Positions 54,108 to 63,420 of a stretch of 64,000 bases of DNA are shown one piece after another (position 1 is the first letter of the stretch; every line of letters begins with the position of its first letter). This stretch comes from Sporosarcina sp. FSL K6-3457 (GTDB lineage Bacteria > Bacillota > Bacilli > Bacillales_A > Planococcaceae). Position numbers and translations under genes: made by a program. The notes below the pieces were generated by a model. It did not search any database. It worked only from the letters and a program-made list of their open reading frames with translations, and was not told the origin of the DNA. The DNA is taken from positions 2,125,501 through 2,189,500 of the forward strand of contig NZ_JBBOWX010000001.1 of the NCBI RefSeq assembly GCF_038007285.1, given 5' to 3'.

Positions 54108-55647
54108 TTATCAGCACCTCCATAATAGGATGCGCCTCGTGTGAAGGCATGGTTATCGATTTTCGTTTCACGCTTTATTTCTTGCTCGGCATCATTCTTT
54201 TTGTTGTTCTTTAAAATGGTTTGAATACTTTTGACCGTAGGTCTTTTGGTGATAGAAAACACATTTTTACAGGCGCGTTCAATTTCATATTTTGTGTAAC
54301 GATGTTCTGATTTTTTAAATGAAAAGATAGATTGTAACGCCTGTTTCTCAGTCTGATAAGTATCTAAAATGTAGCGAACGACTTTCAAGGTTGATGGACC
54401 GATATCTTCAGCCCACTTTATTGCCGCTTCAAACGTTTGGTCTACGAATAATTTATGATTATCTGGCATATGGTCACGGACGGTAGATAATTGACCGAAC
54501 CTCCCATACAATCGTTGATGTGAAGCTACTCTCATATGGTTGAAAAGGATCTCAACGAAGTCATCTGATAGTTTAATTTCGACTTGCTGATTGATATACT
54601 CGTAGGGTACAGAGTAAAACATGCTTTCAACAGAGATGTGATAATCTGGACGTACTTTCGCTGTTTTCCATTCAGACATTTTGTAAGGTGTTAAAGGAAG
54701 AGGAGAAAGCGCAAATTTCTCCTCTTCTTCAAATGCCGAAAAACGGCACCCTTCTTTACGAGTAAAAGGTCGTTGATTAAATTCATCTAACTTTACTCGA
54801 ACTTCTTTATTCAATTCATCAAGACTGAAGCAGTGTGAATTTCTTAATGCCGCAATAATCCATGTAGAAATAACACCTACTGAGCCTTCTACACTCGCTT
54901 TATCTTTCGGTGTCCGAACACGTGCAGGCATGACAACTGTGCCGTAGTGGTCTGCCATTTCCTTGTACGTAGGATTTAAGACTAATTCGCGCGATGTATG
55001 CTTTGTCACGCCTGTTTTAAGGTTGTCTGGAACTACAATTTGTGTAACGCCACCAAAATACTCATACGCATGATTATGGGCTGTAATCCACGAAGACAAG
55101 ATCATAGATAAAGCGGCTTCTGCATATGCTAACTGGCTACATGGCAATGTCGCAACGTAAACATATGCCTTTATCTTTTCTCCAGTATCTCTGTCAATGA
55201 TGAAAGACGTGGTACCTGCCCAATCGACTTCCATAATTTCACCAGGCTTTCTGCGTATGCGCAGAGTAGCTTTATACTTATCTGCATACTTACTGTAATG
55301 ACGTACAAAACTGCGATATGAGTAGGGTATCTTATGATTCGTTCGGCACTCGACTTCATATTCATGATGGAGAAGTGATAGTGTCACATTTGGCTTGGCT
55401 AGCTCTTTGTGAATATAATCGAATTTCAGTGGCTGTCGACCTGAAGATTCTAACGTTTTCTCTGGAAATAAAAACTCTTCAATCCATTGGCTTGTCATCA
55501 CCTCCTCCAAAGGACAGACTAATCCTTTTTTTCGGCCAGGTCTATGACCTCTGTTACTTTTTGACGGGAGTGCCCAGTACTTGCGGTAATGCCCCTCAAA
55601 CTGATCCCCTCAGCGTGCAGTTCCAATATCTTTCGATAATGAATCAT
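54104..55647 (-). CDS. istA: IS21 transposase IstA, needs a -1 frameshift
   Basis: DDE transposase of about 514 residues. The N-terminus (from the ATG at 55647 after AGGAGG) is a helix-turn-helix, HYRKILELHAEGISLRGI. It enters the heptamer A-AAA-AAG (55531-55525) and meets TAG two codons later. A -1 shift there gives KKGLVCPLEEVMTSQW and continues through the RNase H core: EVDWAGTT (Asp), VVPDNLKTG (Asp), KDKASVEGSVG (Glu). The heptamer is a classic slippery site in the right frame. The alternative is loss of one A in an A8 run. Confidence 0.82.
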
Positions 55648-55812
55648 GCAAAAAACCTCCTGTATAAACAATGTCACACCAATAGGTGTGCCCATTAATT
55701 ATACAAAAGGTATGAAGTGGTAAAGGCTTTGTCACTCACTGGTACATTCCCTGTCACTTGGTGGTAATAAACATGGCACGAGTGGTACATTTCATTGGCT
55801 GTAATCAACCAA

Positions 55813-56246
55813 ACCATTGAAAAAATAAAAAGAATATTCCATATATCTATTTGCTGATTTTGGCAGCAGTCTCTGAAATCTATTTATTCACCAATGCTAC
55901 ATCGTACGAAGCAATTAATCAGTTAAGGTTCTACTGCTATATTTTGTTTATTTTTACAATTCTATCCTGGTTTTTGATTAAGACATATAAACCATTGTGG
56001 GTGAATGCGGCAGTCACAGGCTTAATCTTCTGTTTGATGGTTATTCAGAATTATTTGCCTCCCCAATTAACCTATGAGGAAGGACAAAGACTAGTCAGCG
56101 AACAGTATCAAATTATTCTCGAAAAGAAGTATTTGACTGTTTTGTGGGGTGAAAAAGGAACTGATTTTTATCTGGTCATCGGCTATGTAGATGGAGAAAA
56201 AAGATTCTATTCTGTTAATCCTATTACAGAAAAATTGGAGAACTAG
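55813..56246 (+). pseudogene. membrane protein gene interrupted by IS21
   Basis: Joining the flanks without the IS and one ACCAA gives ATG-AAC-CAA (52951-52959), following TGAGGTTGG, then ACC-ATT-GAA from 55813. An A6 run (55820-55825) then breaks the frame. With A7 it would continue as NKKNIPYIYLLILAAVSEIYLF to the stop at 56246. The remaining ORF from 55851 has about three hydrophobic helices and a soluble tail (YEEGQRLVSEQYQIILEKK). Unknown family. It cannot be expressed as one protein now. Confidence 0.7.
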
Positions 56247-56348
56247 GTAATTTAGAGTCCTTGGATTACTAAAAATAAAATAACAATTAAACGGCTAGAT
56301 TACCTGTGTGTGAATTACGCCAGTATCCTCGGAGTGATTCAAATAGTG

Positions 56349-56389
56349 AAAAAAGTGTGAGCACTTATCATAGCTGCTCACACTTTTTC
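56349..56389 (-). terminator. terminator of the polyamine operon
   Basis: AAAAAAGTGTGAGCA (56349-56363) with TGCTCACACTTTTT (56375-56388). T runs lie on both strands; on the minus strand it follows the nspC stop directly. Confidence 0.85.
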
Positions 56390-56391
56390 AA

Positions 56392-57528
56392 TTAAGACAA
56401 ACGACCTTTAAAATCTTCGTAACCAAATTGTTTAATGACCTTCACGCCATCATTCACTGTATTTAACACAATAGCAGGTAAGTTGACGCCATTAAATGTA
56501 TTGTTTTTCACCATGGAATAATGAGCCATATCACAAAATACGAGCTTGTCGCCAGGCTGTAAAGGTTGATCGAAAGAATAATCGCCAATGACATCGCCTG
56601 CGAGGCAAGTAGGTCCGCCAAATCGATACGTATAAGATTTTTCATTAGGCATTCCCGCACCGATAATCTCAGGACGATAAGGCATTTCCAAGACATCAGG
56701 CATATGGCAGGCTGCTGAATTATCTAAAATGGCAATCGGCATGCCGTTATCGAGCGTATCCAAAACGGTTGCCACAAGATAGCCCGTATTCAGGGCAACA
56801 GCTTCACCAGGCTCTAAATAGACGTCAATATTGTACTTTTCTTTCATAAATAAAATTGACCGTATCAGTGTTTCAATATCATAATCATCCCGCGTAATAT
56901 GATGTCCGCCGCCAAAGTTGATCCACTTCATGTTTTTAATGTATTCCCCAAATTCCTCGTCGACCACCTGAATAGTCCGCCAAAGCGTATCGGAATTTTG
57001 CTCACACATCGTGTGGAAATGCAATCCTTCAATGCCTTCAAGCTGGTCGGGTTCAAAGTTGTCTAGTGTGACCCCAAATCGAGAGTGTGCAAAGCATGGG
57101 TTATACATATCGACTTCAATTTCCGAGTACTCCGGATTAATGCGAATTCCAACACTAATTTGTTTTGAATGGTTCGTAACTTTACCTTTGAATTGATTCC
57201 ATTGTTGAAATGAATTAAAGACAATATGATCCGAATACGACAGGATTTCATCGAACTCAGTTTCTGAAAAGGCGGGGGCATAAGTGTGAACTTCTTTGCC
57301 CATTTCTTCATAGCCTAGTCTTGCTTCGTGCACGGAACTAGAAGTGACGCCATTCAAGTATTGCCCCATTAACGGATAGACAGAGAACATTGAAAATCCC
57401 TTTTGCGCAAGCAGAATCTTACAGCCTGTGCGATCGATAACAGACTTCAGTTTCTCTAAGTTTTTAATGAGCAACGCCTCATCTACCACATAACAAGGAG
57501 AGGGGAGTGCGTTCAAATCGATATTCAA
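56392..57528 (-). CDS. nspC: carboxyspermidine/carboxynorspermidine decarboxylase
   Basis: PLP enzyme (alanine-racemase-type barrel) that decarboxylates carboxyspermidine to spermidine (or carboxynorspermidine to norspermidine). Lys in LLAQKGFSMF binds PLP. SRFGVTL, GLHFHTMCEQN, FGGGHHIT, LEPGEAV and DMAHYSMVKNNTFNG are conserved. The best start is TTG at 57528, 8 nt after GAGGAGG. A longer TTG start at 57549 contains that site. Last gene of the operon, 13 bp after the dehydrogenase gene. Confidence 0.9.
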   Translation of the reverse strand: MNIDLNALPSPCYVVDEALLIKNLEKLKSVIDRTGCKILLAQKGFSMFSVYPLMGQYLNGVTSSSVHEARLGYEEMGKEVHTYAPAFSETEFDEILSYSDHIVFNSFQQWNQFKGKVTNHSKQISVGIRINPEYSEIEVDMYNPCFAHSRFGVTLDNFEPDQLEGIEGLHFHTMCEQNSDTLWRTIQVVDEEFGEYIKNMKWINFGGGHHITRDDYDIETLIRSILFMKEKYNIDVYLEPGEAVALNTGYLVATVLDTLDNGMPIAILDNSAACHMPDVLEMPYRPEIIGAGMPNEKSYTYRFGGPTCLAGDVIGDYSFDQPLQPGDKLVFCDMAHYSMVKNNTFNGVNLPAIVLNTVNDGVKVIKQFGYEDFKGRLS

Positions 57529-57541
57529 TTGCCAGCCCTCC

Positions 57542-58741
57542 TCAGTCAATCAATTCAGGATTGAAGCTTTCCTGCCATGGTAGTCCATATTGGTTCAGTG
57601 CATCCATGAATGGATCTGGATCGAACTCCTCGATGTTATGCACGCCAGGCTTTTTCCATTTACCCGTCAAAATCATCATGGCACCAATCATAGCGGGAAC
57701 GCCTGTTGTGTAAGAAATAGCTTGCGAGCCGACTTCTGCATAGCATTCTTGATGGTCACAAATATTATAAATATAGTACGTTTTCTCTTTGCCGTCTTTG
57801 ATGCCTTGGAAAATACAGCCGATATTTGTTTTCCCTTTTGTACGTGGCCCAAGAGAAGCTGGATCTGGTAGAACGGCTTTTAAGAATTGAAGGGGGGCGA
57901 TTTCTTTCCCTTCAAATAGGATTGGTTCGATAGACGTCATGCCGACGTTTTCAAGAACTTTTAAGTGGTTCAGATAGCTTTCTGAGAATGTCATCCAGAA
58001 ACGGATTTTTTTAATACCTGTCATATTGAGTGCCAAAGACTCTAATTCTTCATGGTAAAGCAAGTAGACATCTTTAGGACCAATTTCCGGTAGATTATAG
58101 ACGCGTTTAACGGATAGTGGTGGCGTTTCGATAAATTCACCATTTTCCCAGTAACGACCATTTGCTGTGATTTCGCGAATGTTGATTTCAGGGTTGAAGT
58201 TAGTTGCAAACGGATAGCCGTGATCACCAGCATTCGCATCGACGATATCAATCTCATGAATTTCATCGAAATGATGTTTAAGTGCATGAGCAGAGAATAC
58301 GCCTGTAACACCGGGGTCGAAGCCGCTGCCAAGTAGGGCAGTGATGCCTGCTTGCTCAAATTTTTCACGGTAGGCCCATTGCCAGCTATATTCAAACTTA
58401 GCTGTTTCAAGTGGCTCGTAGTTAGCTGTGTCCATATAGTCAACACCTGTTGCAAGACAAGCATCCATGATTGTTAAGTCTTGGTACGGTAATGCAACGT
58501 TAATGACGATATCAGGTTGGAAGCGATTGATCAGTTCAACGAGTTCTTCGACGTTGTCCGCATCGACTTGAGCGGTTTGAATTTTAGTACGACCGCCATC
58601 TAGTTTTTCTTTCAATGCATCACATTTTGATACGGTACGACTTGCAATACAAATTTCTTCGAAGACGTCAGGAACCTGACAACATTTATGCACAACAACG
58701 CCAGCAACTCCGCCAGCACCAATAATTAAAGCTTTACCCAT
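57542..58741 (-). CDS. carboxyspermidine/carboxynorspermidine dehydrogenase (synthase)
   Basis: NADPH-dependent enzyme of the saccharopine-dehydrogenase family. It joins aspartate semialdehyde with putrescine (carboxyspermidine) or diaminopropane (carboxynorspermidine). MGKALIIGAGGVAGVVVHKCC is the Rossmann nucleotide motif. VNVALPYQDLTIMDACLATGVDYMDTANYEP and LLGSGFDPGVTGVFSAHAL are typical. 399 residues is normal. It directly precedes nspC, and the pair is a complete alternative spermidine route. Confidence 0.9.
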   Translation of the reverse strand: MGKALIIGAGGVAGVVVHKCCQVPDVFEEICIASRTVSKCDALKEKLDGGRTKIQTAQVDADNVEELVELINRFQPDIVINVALPYQDLTIMDACLATGVDYMDTANYEPLETAKFEYSWQWAYREKFEQAGITALLGSGFDPGVTGVFSAHALKHHFDEIHEIDIVDANAGDHGYPFATNFNPEINIREITANGRYWENGEFIETPPLSVKRVYNLPEIGPKDVYLLYHEELESLALNMTGIKKIRFWMTFSESYLNHLKVLENVGMTSIEPILFEGKEIAPLQFLKAVLPDPASLGPRTKGKTNIGCIFQGIKDGKEKTYYIYNICDHQECYAEVGSQAISYTTGVPAMIGAMMILTGKWKKPGVHNIEEFDPDPFMDALNQYGLPWQESFNPELID

Positions 58742-58806
58742 AGGTAAACACCACCATTTTCATATATTTTTGATATAGACAATTAATTTGAATCTGCTAT
58801 GGCATC

Positions 58807-59655
58807 TTAATTGACTGCCAACAACAATTCCCGCAACACTTTGCATGCGACAGCTGTCGATACGCCGCTTTGATCATAGATAGGAGATAGCTCGTTAATA
58901 TCGCAACCGACGATATTCAATTCAGTTACTTGTAGCATCGCTTGTAACAGCTCTATAAAGGTAACACCGCCAGCTTCAGGCGTTCCGGTTCCTGGGAATA
59001 CAGAAGGGTCAAGCACATCCAAATCAATCGTTAAATAAACCGGTTTGCCTTGTAGTTGTTCAATCACTTGCTCTAATCCATTGAAGTTGAATTTATTGGT
59101 ATAGACATGGTCTTGCCCCCATTGGAATTCACTGCGGTCTCCGGAGCGAATGCCAAATTGAAAGATTTTATCGTCTCCGAGCAAGTCCCACACCCTATGA
59201 ATGACCGTGGCATGCGACAATGTTTCACCGAGATAATCATCACGCAAGTCTGCATGTGCATCGAATTGGATGACATGTAAATCGGGGTATTTTTCAGCGA
59301 CAGCACGAATGGCGCCTAATGTCACTAAATGTTCGCCACCAATCATACAAGGAAGCTTGTTATCCTCGAGCACTTTCGCTGCAAATTCTTCAATTTGAGC
59401 CAATGCTTTGGCCGTATTGCCAAAGCTCAGTTCTAAGTCTCCACCGTCAAATACGGCGATATCTTCTAAATCCTTATCTTGATAGGGGCTGTATGTCTCG
59501 ATTCCAAACGATTCACTACGCATTGTCTTGCTGGCAAAGCGTGTCCCAGGTCGGAAGGAAGTCGTCGAGTCAAAAGGAGCCCCGAAAATGACTAAGCGAG
59601 ATTCTTCGTAGTCATTGTCACAACCGAGAAAGGTCTCTATGTTTTTATTCAACAT
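58807..59655 (-). CDS. speB: agmatinase
   Basis: Hydrolyses agmatine to putrescine and urea with two Mn ions. The metal ligands are seen in GGEHLVT, FDAHADLRDDYLG, SHATVIHRV and TIDLDVLDPSVFPGTGTPEAGG. 282 residues. It overlaps the end of speE by 11 nt and is read after it, as in B. subtilis speE-speB. The gap of 65 bp to the next gene has no terminator. Confidence 0.93.
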   Translation of the reverse strand: MLNKNIETFLGCDNDYEESRLVIFGAPFDSTTSFRPGTRFASKTMRSESFGIETYSPYQDKDLEDIAVFDGGDLELSFGNTAKALAQIEEFAAKVLEDNKLPCMIGGEHLVTLGAIRAVAEKYPDLHVIQFDAHADLRDDYLGETLSHATVIHRVWDLLGDDKIFQFGIRSGDRSEFQWGQDHVYTNKFNFNGLEQVIEQLQGKPVYLTIDLDVLDPSVFPGTGTPEAGGVTFIELLQAMLQVTELNIVGCDINELSPIYDQSGVSTAVACKVLRELLLAVN

Positions 59656-60496
59656 CTTGCAATTGCTCCTTTACGTAGTTGGGCAGGGCAAACGAGCCAA
59701 CGTGGATGTCTGTATTGTAATACTTCGTTGTCAAGCCAAGTGCATTCCATGCTGCCGCATCTAGGTCCTGAATCGGATCGAATTTTTTAGACGCAAACCC
59801 AAATAGCCAGTGTCCAGAAGGGTAGGTAGGGATATGTGCTTGATAGACGTTGCAAATCGGAAAAAATCCGACAATTCGTTGATGTGCCCTTTGCATACCC
59901 AGCGCATCCTCACTGTAAAAAGGGCTTTCATGCTGATTGACTAAAATGCCATCATCATGCAGTGCCTTATAGCAGTTGCCATAAAATTCTCTTGTAAATA
60001 ACCCTTCACCAGGTCCAAATGGATCCGTTGAGTCTACAATGATTAAATCATAGGCATTTTCCTTACTGCGAACAAATTTAAGGCCGTCCTCATAATACAA
60101 ATTGACGCGTGGATCATTCAATTTGGAAGCCGTCTGAGGGATAAATTCCATACAGACATCGACGACCATTTTATCGATTTCGACCATATCAATTTGCTCA
60201 ATCGAATCATATTTTGTCAGCTCCCGAACAGTACCTCCGTCACCAGCACCAATGACTAATACTTTTTTAATCGTTGGATTGGTAGCCATTGGGACGTGGA
60301 CAATCATATCGTGATAGATAAATTCATCTTTTTCCGTGACCATCACCAATCCATCGAGCGTAAGAACTTTCCCAAATTCTGTTGTTTGTAAAATATCAAT
60401 TTTTTGAAAATCGCTTTGTCCGGAATATAGGTGCTGTTCCACTTTTATTGAGAACCGAACACCGGGCGAATGGTCTTCTGTATACCATACATTCAT
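59645..60496 (-). CDS. speE: spermidine synthase
   Basis: Transfers the aminopropyl group of decarboxylated AdoMet to putrescine. Motifs: YSGQSDFQKIDILQTTEFGKVLTLDG (split lobes), LVIGAGDGGTVRELTKY (decarboxylated AdoMet), DMVEIDKMVVD and IVDSTDPFGPGEGLF (catalytic Asp). 283 residues. Starts 2 bp after the stop of speA. Requires SpeD, encoded two genes upstream. Confidence 0.95.
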   Translation of the reverse strand: MNVWYTEDHSPGVRFSIKVEQHLYSGQSDFQKIDILQTTEFGKVLTLDGLVMVTEKDEFIYHDMIVHVPMATNPTIKKVLVIGAGDGGTVRELTKYDSIEQIDMVEIDKMVVDVCMEFIPQTASKLNDPRVNLYYEDGLKFVRSKENAYDLIIVDSTDPFGPGEGLFTREFYGNCYKALHDDGILVNQHESPFYSEDALGMQRAHQRIVGFFPICNVYQAHIPTYPSGHWLFGFASKKFDPIQDLDAAAWNALGLTTKYYNTDIHVGSFALPNYVKEQLQDVE

Positions 60497-60498
60497 TG

Positions 60499-61953
60499 TT
60501 AGCCCTCCTTCACGACGTTAATAGTGTCAATTTGGCTATCCTCAGTTCCTGTTAAGAAACAGCCTTTTTCTTTGGAATAGCGAATATAATCCAGTATTTC
60601 GTCGGTTATTCGTTCACCTGGCGCCAAAATAGGAATACCTGGTGGGTAGCACATGACGAATTCACTTGAAATCTGACCTGAACTCTCCTCAATCGGCAGC
60701 TTTGCCTTCGGTGCATAAAAGGCATGCTGAGGCGTTAAAATAACTTGTGGCGTAATATATTCATGATCAAACAGCCCGGTTTTATCTTTCGCGTATCTGC
60801 GTTTTATTTCAGCTAGTGCTGCTACTAAACGTTCGATGTCTAACTGTCGGTCACCGACAGAGATATAAGCCAACAGATTCCCGATATCCCCAAATTCAAT
60901 TTGGATATCGTATTCATCACGAAGAATATCGTACACTTCAATGCCCGCCAGTCCGATATCAAGTGTATGGACAGATAGCTTTGTGACATCGAAGTCAAAG
61001 ACTGTATCTCCGTTCAATAACTCTTTAGAAAAAGCATAATAGCCATCTATTTTATTGATTTCATCTCTTGTGTATTGTGCCATTTGCGTTACTTTTCTGA
61101 ATATATCTTTGCCGTTCAGCGCTAAGTTTCTACGTGAAATATCAAGAGAAGACAGTAACAAATAAGAACCACTCGTCGTTTGTGTCAAATTGATAATTTG
61201 GCGGGTATAACCTTCACTAACTCCGTTATTAATCAAGAGAAAGGAGCTTTGTGTCAATGAACCACCGGATTTGTGCATACTAACAGAAGCCATATCAGCA
61301 CCAACTGACATGGCAGATGCGGGTAGGTCTTCACCAAAATAAAAATGTGTACCATGTGCTTCGTCGACAAGGACGAGCATATGATGCTGATGGGCAAGAT
61401 CTGTGATGGCTTGTAAATTTGAACAAATTCCATAATAGGTTGGATTGTTAATGAGAATGGCTTTGGCATCTGGATTATCCAAAATTGCTTGTTTAACCTC
61501 ATTTACGGACATACCTAAAGGGATTCCTAGTTCGCTATTCACACCAGGATTGACATATACCGGAACGGCACCACTCAAAATGAGTGCATTAATGGCGCTA
61601 CGATGGACGTTGCGCGGCATAATGATTTTGTCTCCAGCTTTGCAGGCAGTCATTACCATTGCTTGGACAGCAGAAGTAGTACCATTGACCATAAAAAATG
61701 CGTGCTTGGCACCAAAGGCCTCCGCAGCCAATTCTTCCGCCTCTCGAATAACAGAAACAGGGTGACAAAGATTATCCAAAGGCTTCATGGAGTTGACATC
61801 CATGCTCAAGGCTTGCTCACCTAAAAAGGTAGCTAATGCCTCGTTGCCTCGTCCACGTTTATGGCCGGGAACGTCGAAAGGGACGACCCGCATTGATTTG
61901 TACCGATTCAGGGCTTCCATGATCGGGGTTGAGTTTTGTGAATGTTGCGTCAT
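60499..61953 (-). CDS. speA: arginine decarboxylase (aminotransferase-fold)
   Basis: PLP enzyme of the Orn/Lys/Arg decarboxylase group. [12 protein letters not shown] at the N-terminus, [22 protein letters not shown] and the PLP-binding Lys in [15 protein letters not shown] are clear. In Bacillales the homologue (SpeA) makes agmatine, and the agmatinase in the same operon supports arginine as substrate over lysine. 484 residues. Its ATG overlaps the speD stop by 4 nt. Confidence 0.92.
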   Translation of the reverse strand: MTQHSQNSTPIMEALNRYKSMRVVPFDVPGHKRGRGNEALATFLGEQALSMDVNSMKPLDNLCHPVSVIREAEELAAEAFGAKHAFFMVNGTTSAVQAMVMTACKAGDKIIMPRNVHRSAINALILSGAVPVYVNPGVNSELGIPLGMSVNEVKQAILDNPDAKAILINNPTYYGICSNLQAITDLAHQHHMLVLVDEAHGTHFYFGEDLPASAMSVGADMASVSMHKSGGSLTQSSFLLINNGVSEGYTRQIINLTQTTSGSYLLLSSLDISRRNLALNGKDIFRKVTQMAQYTRDEINKIDGYYAFSKELLNGDTVFDFDVTKLSVHTLDIGLAGIEVYDILRDEYDIQIEFGDIGNLLAYISVGDRQLDIERLVAALAEIKRRYAKDKTGLFDHEYITPQVILTPQHAFYAPKAKLPIEESSGQISSEFVMCYPPGIPILAPGERITDEILDYIRYSKEKGCFLTGTEDSQIDTINVVKEG

Positions 61954-62786
61954 TTTGATAGCTCTATTTCGTCATATATATTTGTACCACTGAAGATTTC
62001 AATCATTTCACGACGTAAATTATTCGTAATCTGCAGTCTTTCTTTCGGCGGTATTTCATAAACATCCCTGTTAAATAAATAATCCTGTAAATCAATATCC
62101 TTAATGAGTAACTTGGTATGGAAAATATTCGATTGATAGACATTGACATCGATCGCATCATATTTCTTCATCGTATTTTTATCGATATAATCTTGAATGG
62201 ATGTCATTTTATGATCGATAAACAGTTTTTTTCCGCGTTCATCACGTGTGAAGCCACGTATGCGGTAATCAGTTGTAATGATATCGGAATCAAAGCTGCC
62301 TATTAAATAATCTAAGGCGGTTAATGGTGAAATTTCACCACAAGTTGAAACTTCTATATCAACTCGAAAAGTGGCAATCGAGTTATCCGGATGGTATTCC
62401 GGATAGGTATGCACTGTGACATGGCTCTTATCTAGATGGCCGACGACCGAATCACGTGTTTTCAAAATATCGACTTCGCCACGATTGCAAGATGCATCAA
62501 TTAAACCAACGGGAATAGACTCTTCCGAAATAAGGATGGTTACACTGGCACCTTGGGGATCGTAATCCTGTTTACTGACATTGAGTACATGTGCCCCAAT
62601 AATTTCTGTCACATTGTACAGGATATTGGTCAGTCGTTCAGAATTATATTGTTCATCAATATAAGCAATATAATCTTTTTGCTCTCGCTCACTTTTTGCA
62701 TAGCTCACATCATAGATGTTAAAGCTAAGTGTTTTGGTGAGGTTGTTAAAGCCATACAGTTTCAGCTTATTTTCCAACCCAATCAT
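61950..62786 (-). CDS. speD: S-adenosylmethionine decarboxylase proenzyme
   Basis: Provides decarboxylated AdoMet for SpeE. It cleaves itself to form a pyruvoyl group at the Ser in [13 protein letters not shown] (Ser147 from this start), followed by [22 protein letters not shown]. Length (about 278) and wording match the E. coli-type (class 1A/B long) SpeD and differ from the short SpeH of B. subtilis. ATG at 62786 follows GAGAGG. ATG 62798 adds four residues but contains that site. First gene of the operon. Confidence 0.9.
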   Translation of the reverse strand: MIGLENKLKLYGFNNLTKTLSFNIYDVSYAKSEREQKDYIAYIDEQYNSERLTNILYNVTEIIGAHVLNVSKQDYDPQGASVTILISEESIPVGLIDASCNRGEVDILKTRDSVVGHLDKSHVTVHTYPEYHPDNSIATFRVDIEVSTCGEISPLTALDYLIGSFDSDIITTDYRIRGFTRDERGKKLFIDHKMTSIQDYIDKNTMKKYDAIDVNVYQSNIFHTKLLIKDIDLQDYLFNRDVYEIPPKERLQITNNLRREMIEIFSGTNIYDEIELSK

Positions 62787-62798
62787 CACGCCTCTCAT

Positions 62799-63420
62799 TT
62801 TGAGATACTACTTGTTGAACCCACGTTATAACCAAGCTCAAGCAAGTATTGAGCGATTATAAAATTGACTCAATTATAAATATAAAGTAATGCTTTCTCA
62901 TGTCAATATTATTTTGAAAAAATATTTTAAATGCTGTTTAAACTGACTAATTATTAGTGTATTCTAATGGCGCATATTTAAACTGGAAATCTTTCTAAGT
63001 TCTTGTTTAGTAAGGGATTTCTTTGCCTATTTCAACGCGCAGAACCTTCTATTACGCATCACTTACAGAATCTTCTTTATTTTGGTTAAGTGAAGATAGA
63101 AATGTTAAGCTAGTAAACGAGGATTAATCGCGTGAATAATTAGACGATCGAAACAGCCAACTTTTATTGAGGAGGGCGAGGCATGGGGGCAAGAAATTGA
63201 AGCCTATATTAACAATCTATACGATAGCTACATTAAAAATGAAAAGTTAATTATTCATTAAGCATTTCGATAGTGGATTGGTCAAGTATCAGGTGTAATA
63301 TCATACTTTTACAGGAGACAGCTCATGGACATAGACATGAGTAGAAAAATCCATTGAGAAGATGTATCGTATAGTGCATAATGGAAAGTTAATGTCTATA
63401 TAATTAGGAGATGTCCGCAA
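62799..63420. other. gap between divergent speD and purU with ORF fragments
   Basis: It holds the speD promoter (minus strand). At about 63170-63261 and 63350-63402 two short open segments look coding: one ends in YDSYIKNEKLIIH, the other is SIEKMYRIVHNGKLMSI. Both resemble the first helix of small Spo0E-like aspartyl-phosphate phosphatases and stop before the SQ-LD motif. No complete gene was seen. AGGAG lies before the purU start. Confidence 0.4.
62879..62906 (-). promoter_or_regulatory. promoter of the polyamine operon
   Basis: On the minus strand TTGACA (62906-62901) and TATATT (62884-62879) with a 16-nt spacer. Just downstream is ATTGA-C-TCAAT (about 62864-62874), a possible operator dyad. 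The leader to speD is about 80 nt. Confidence 0.6.

Larger units (their letters stand above)
52960..55807 (-). mobile_element. IS21-family insertion sequence
   Basis: 2848 bp bounded by inverted repeats that start TGATTACAGCC (52960-52970) and end GGCTGTAATCA (55797-55807). Inside each, TGTACCACTCGTGCCAT (52978-52994, and its complement at 55773-55789) is repeated. More partial TGTACCA copies follow on the left, as expected for IS21 ends. The host sequence ACCAA is duplicated on both sides (52955-52959 and 55808-55812). It carries istA, istB and a small third ORF, all on the minus strand. Confidence 0.88.
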
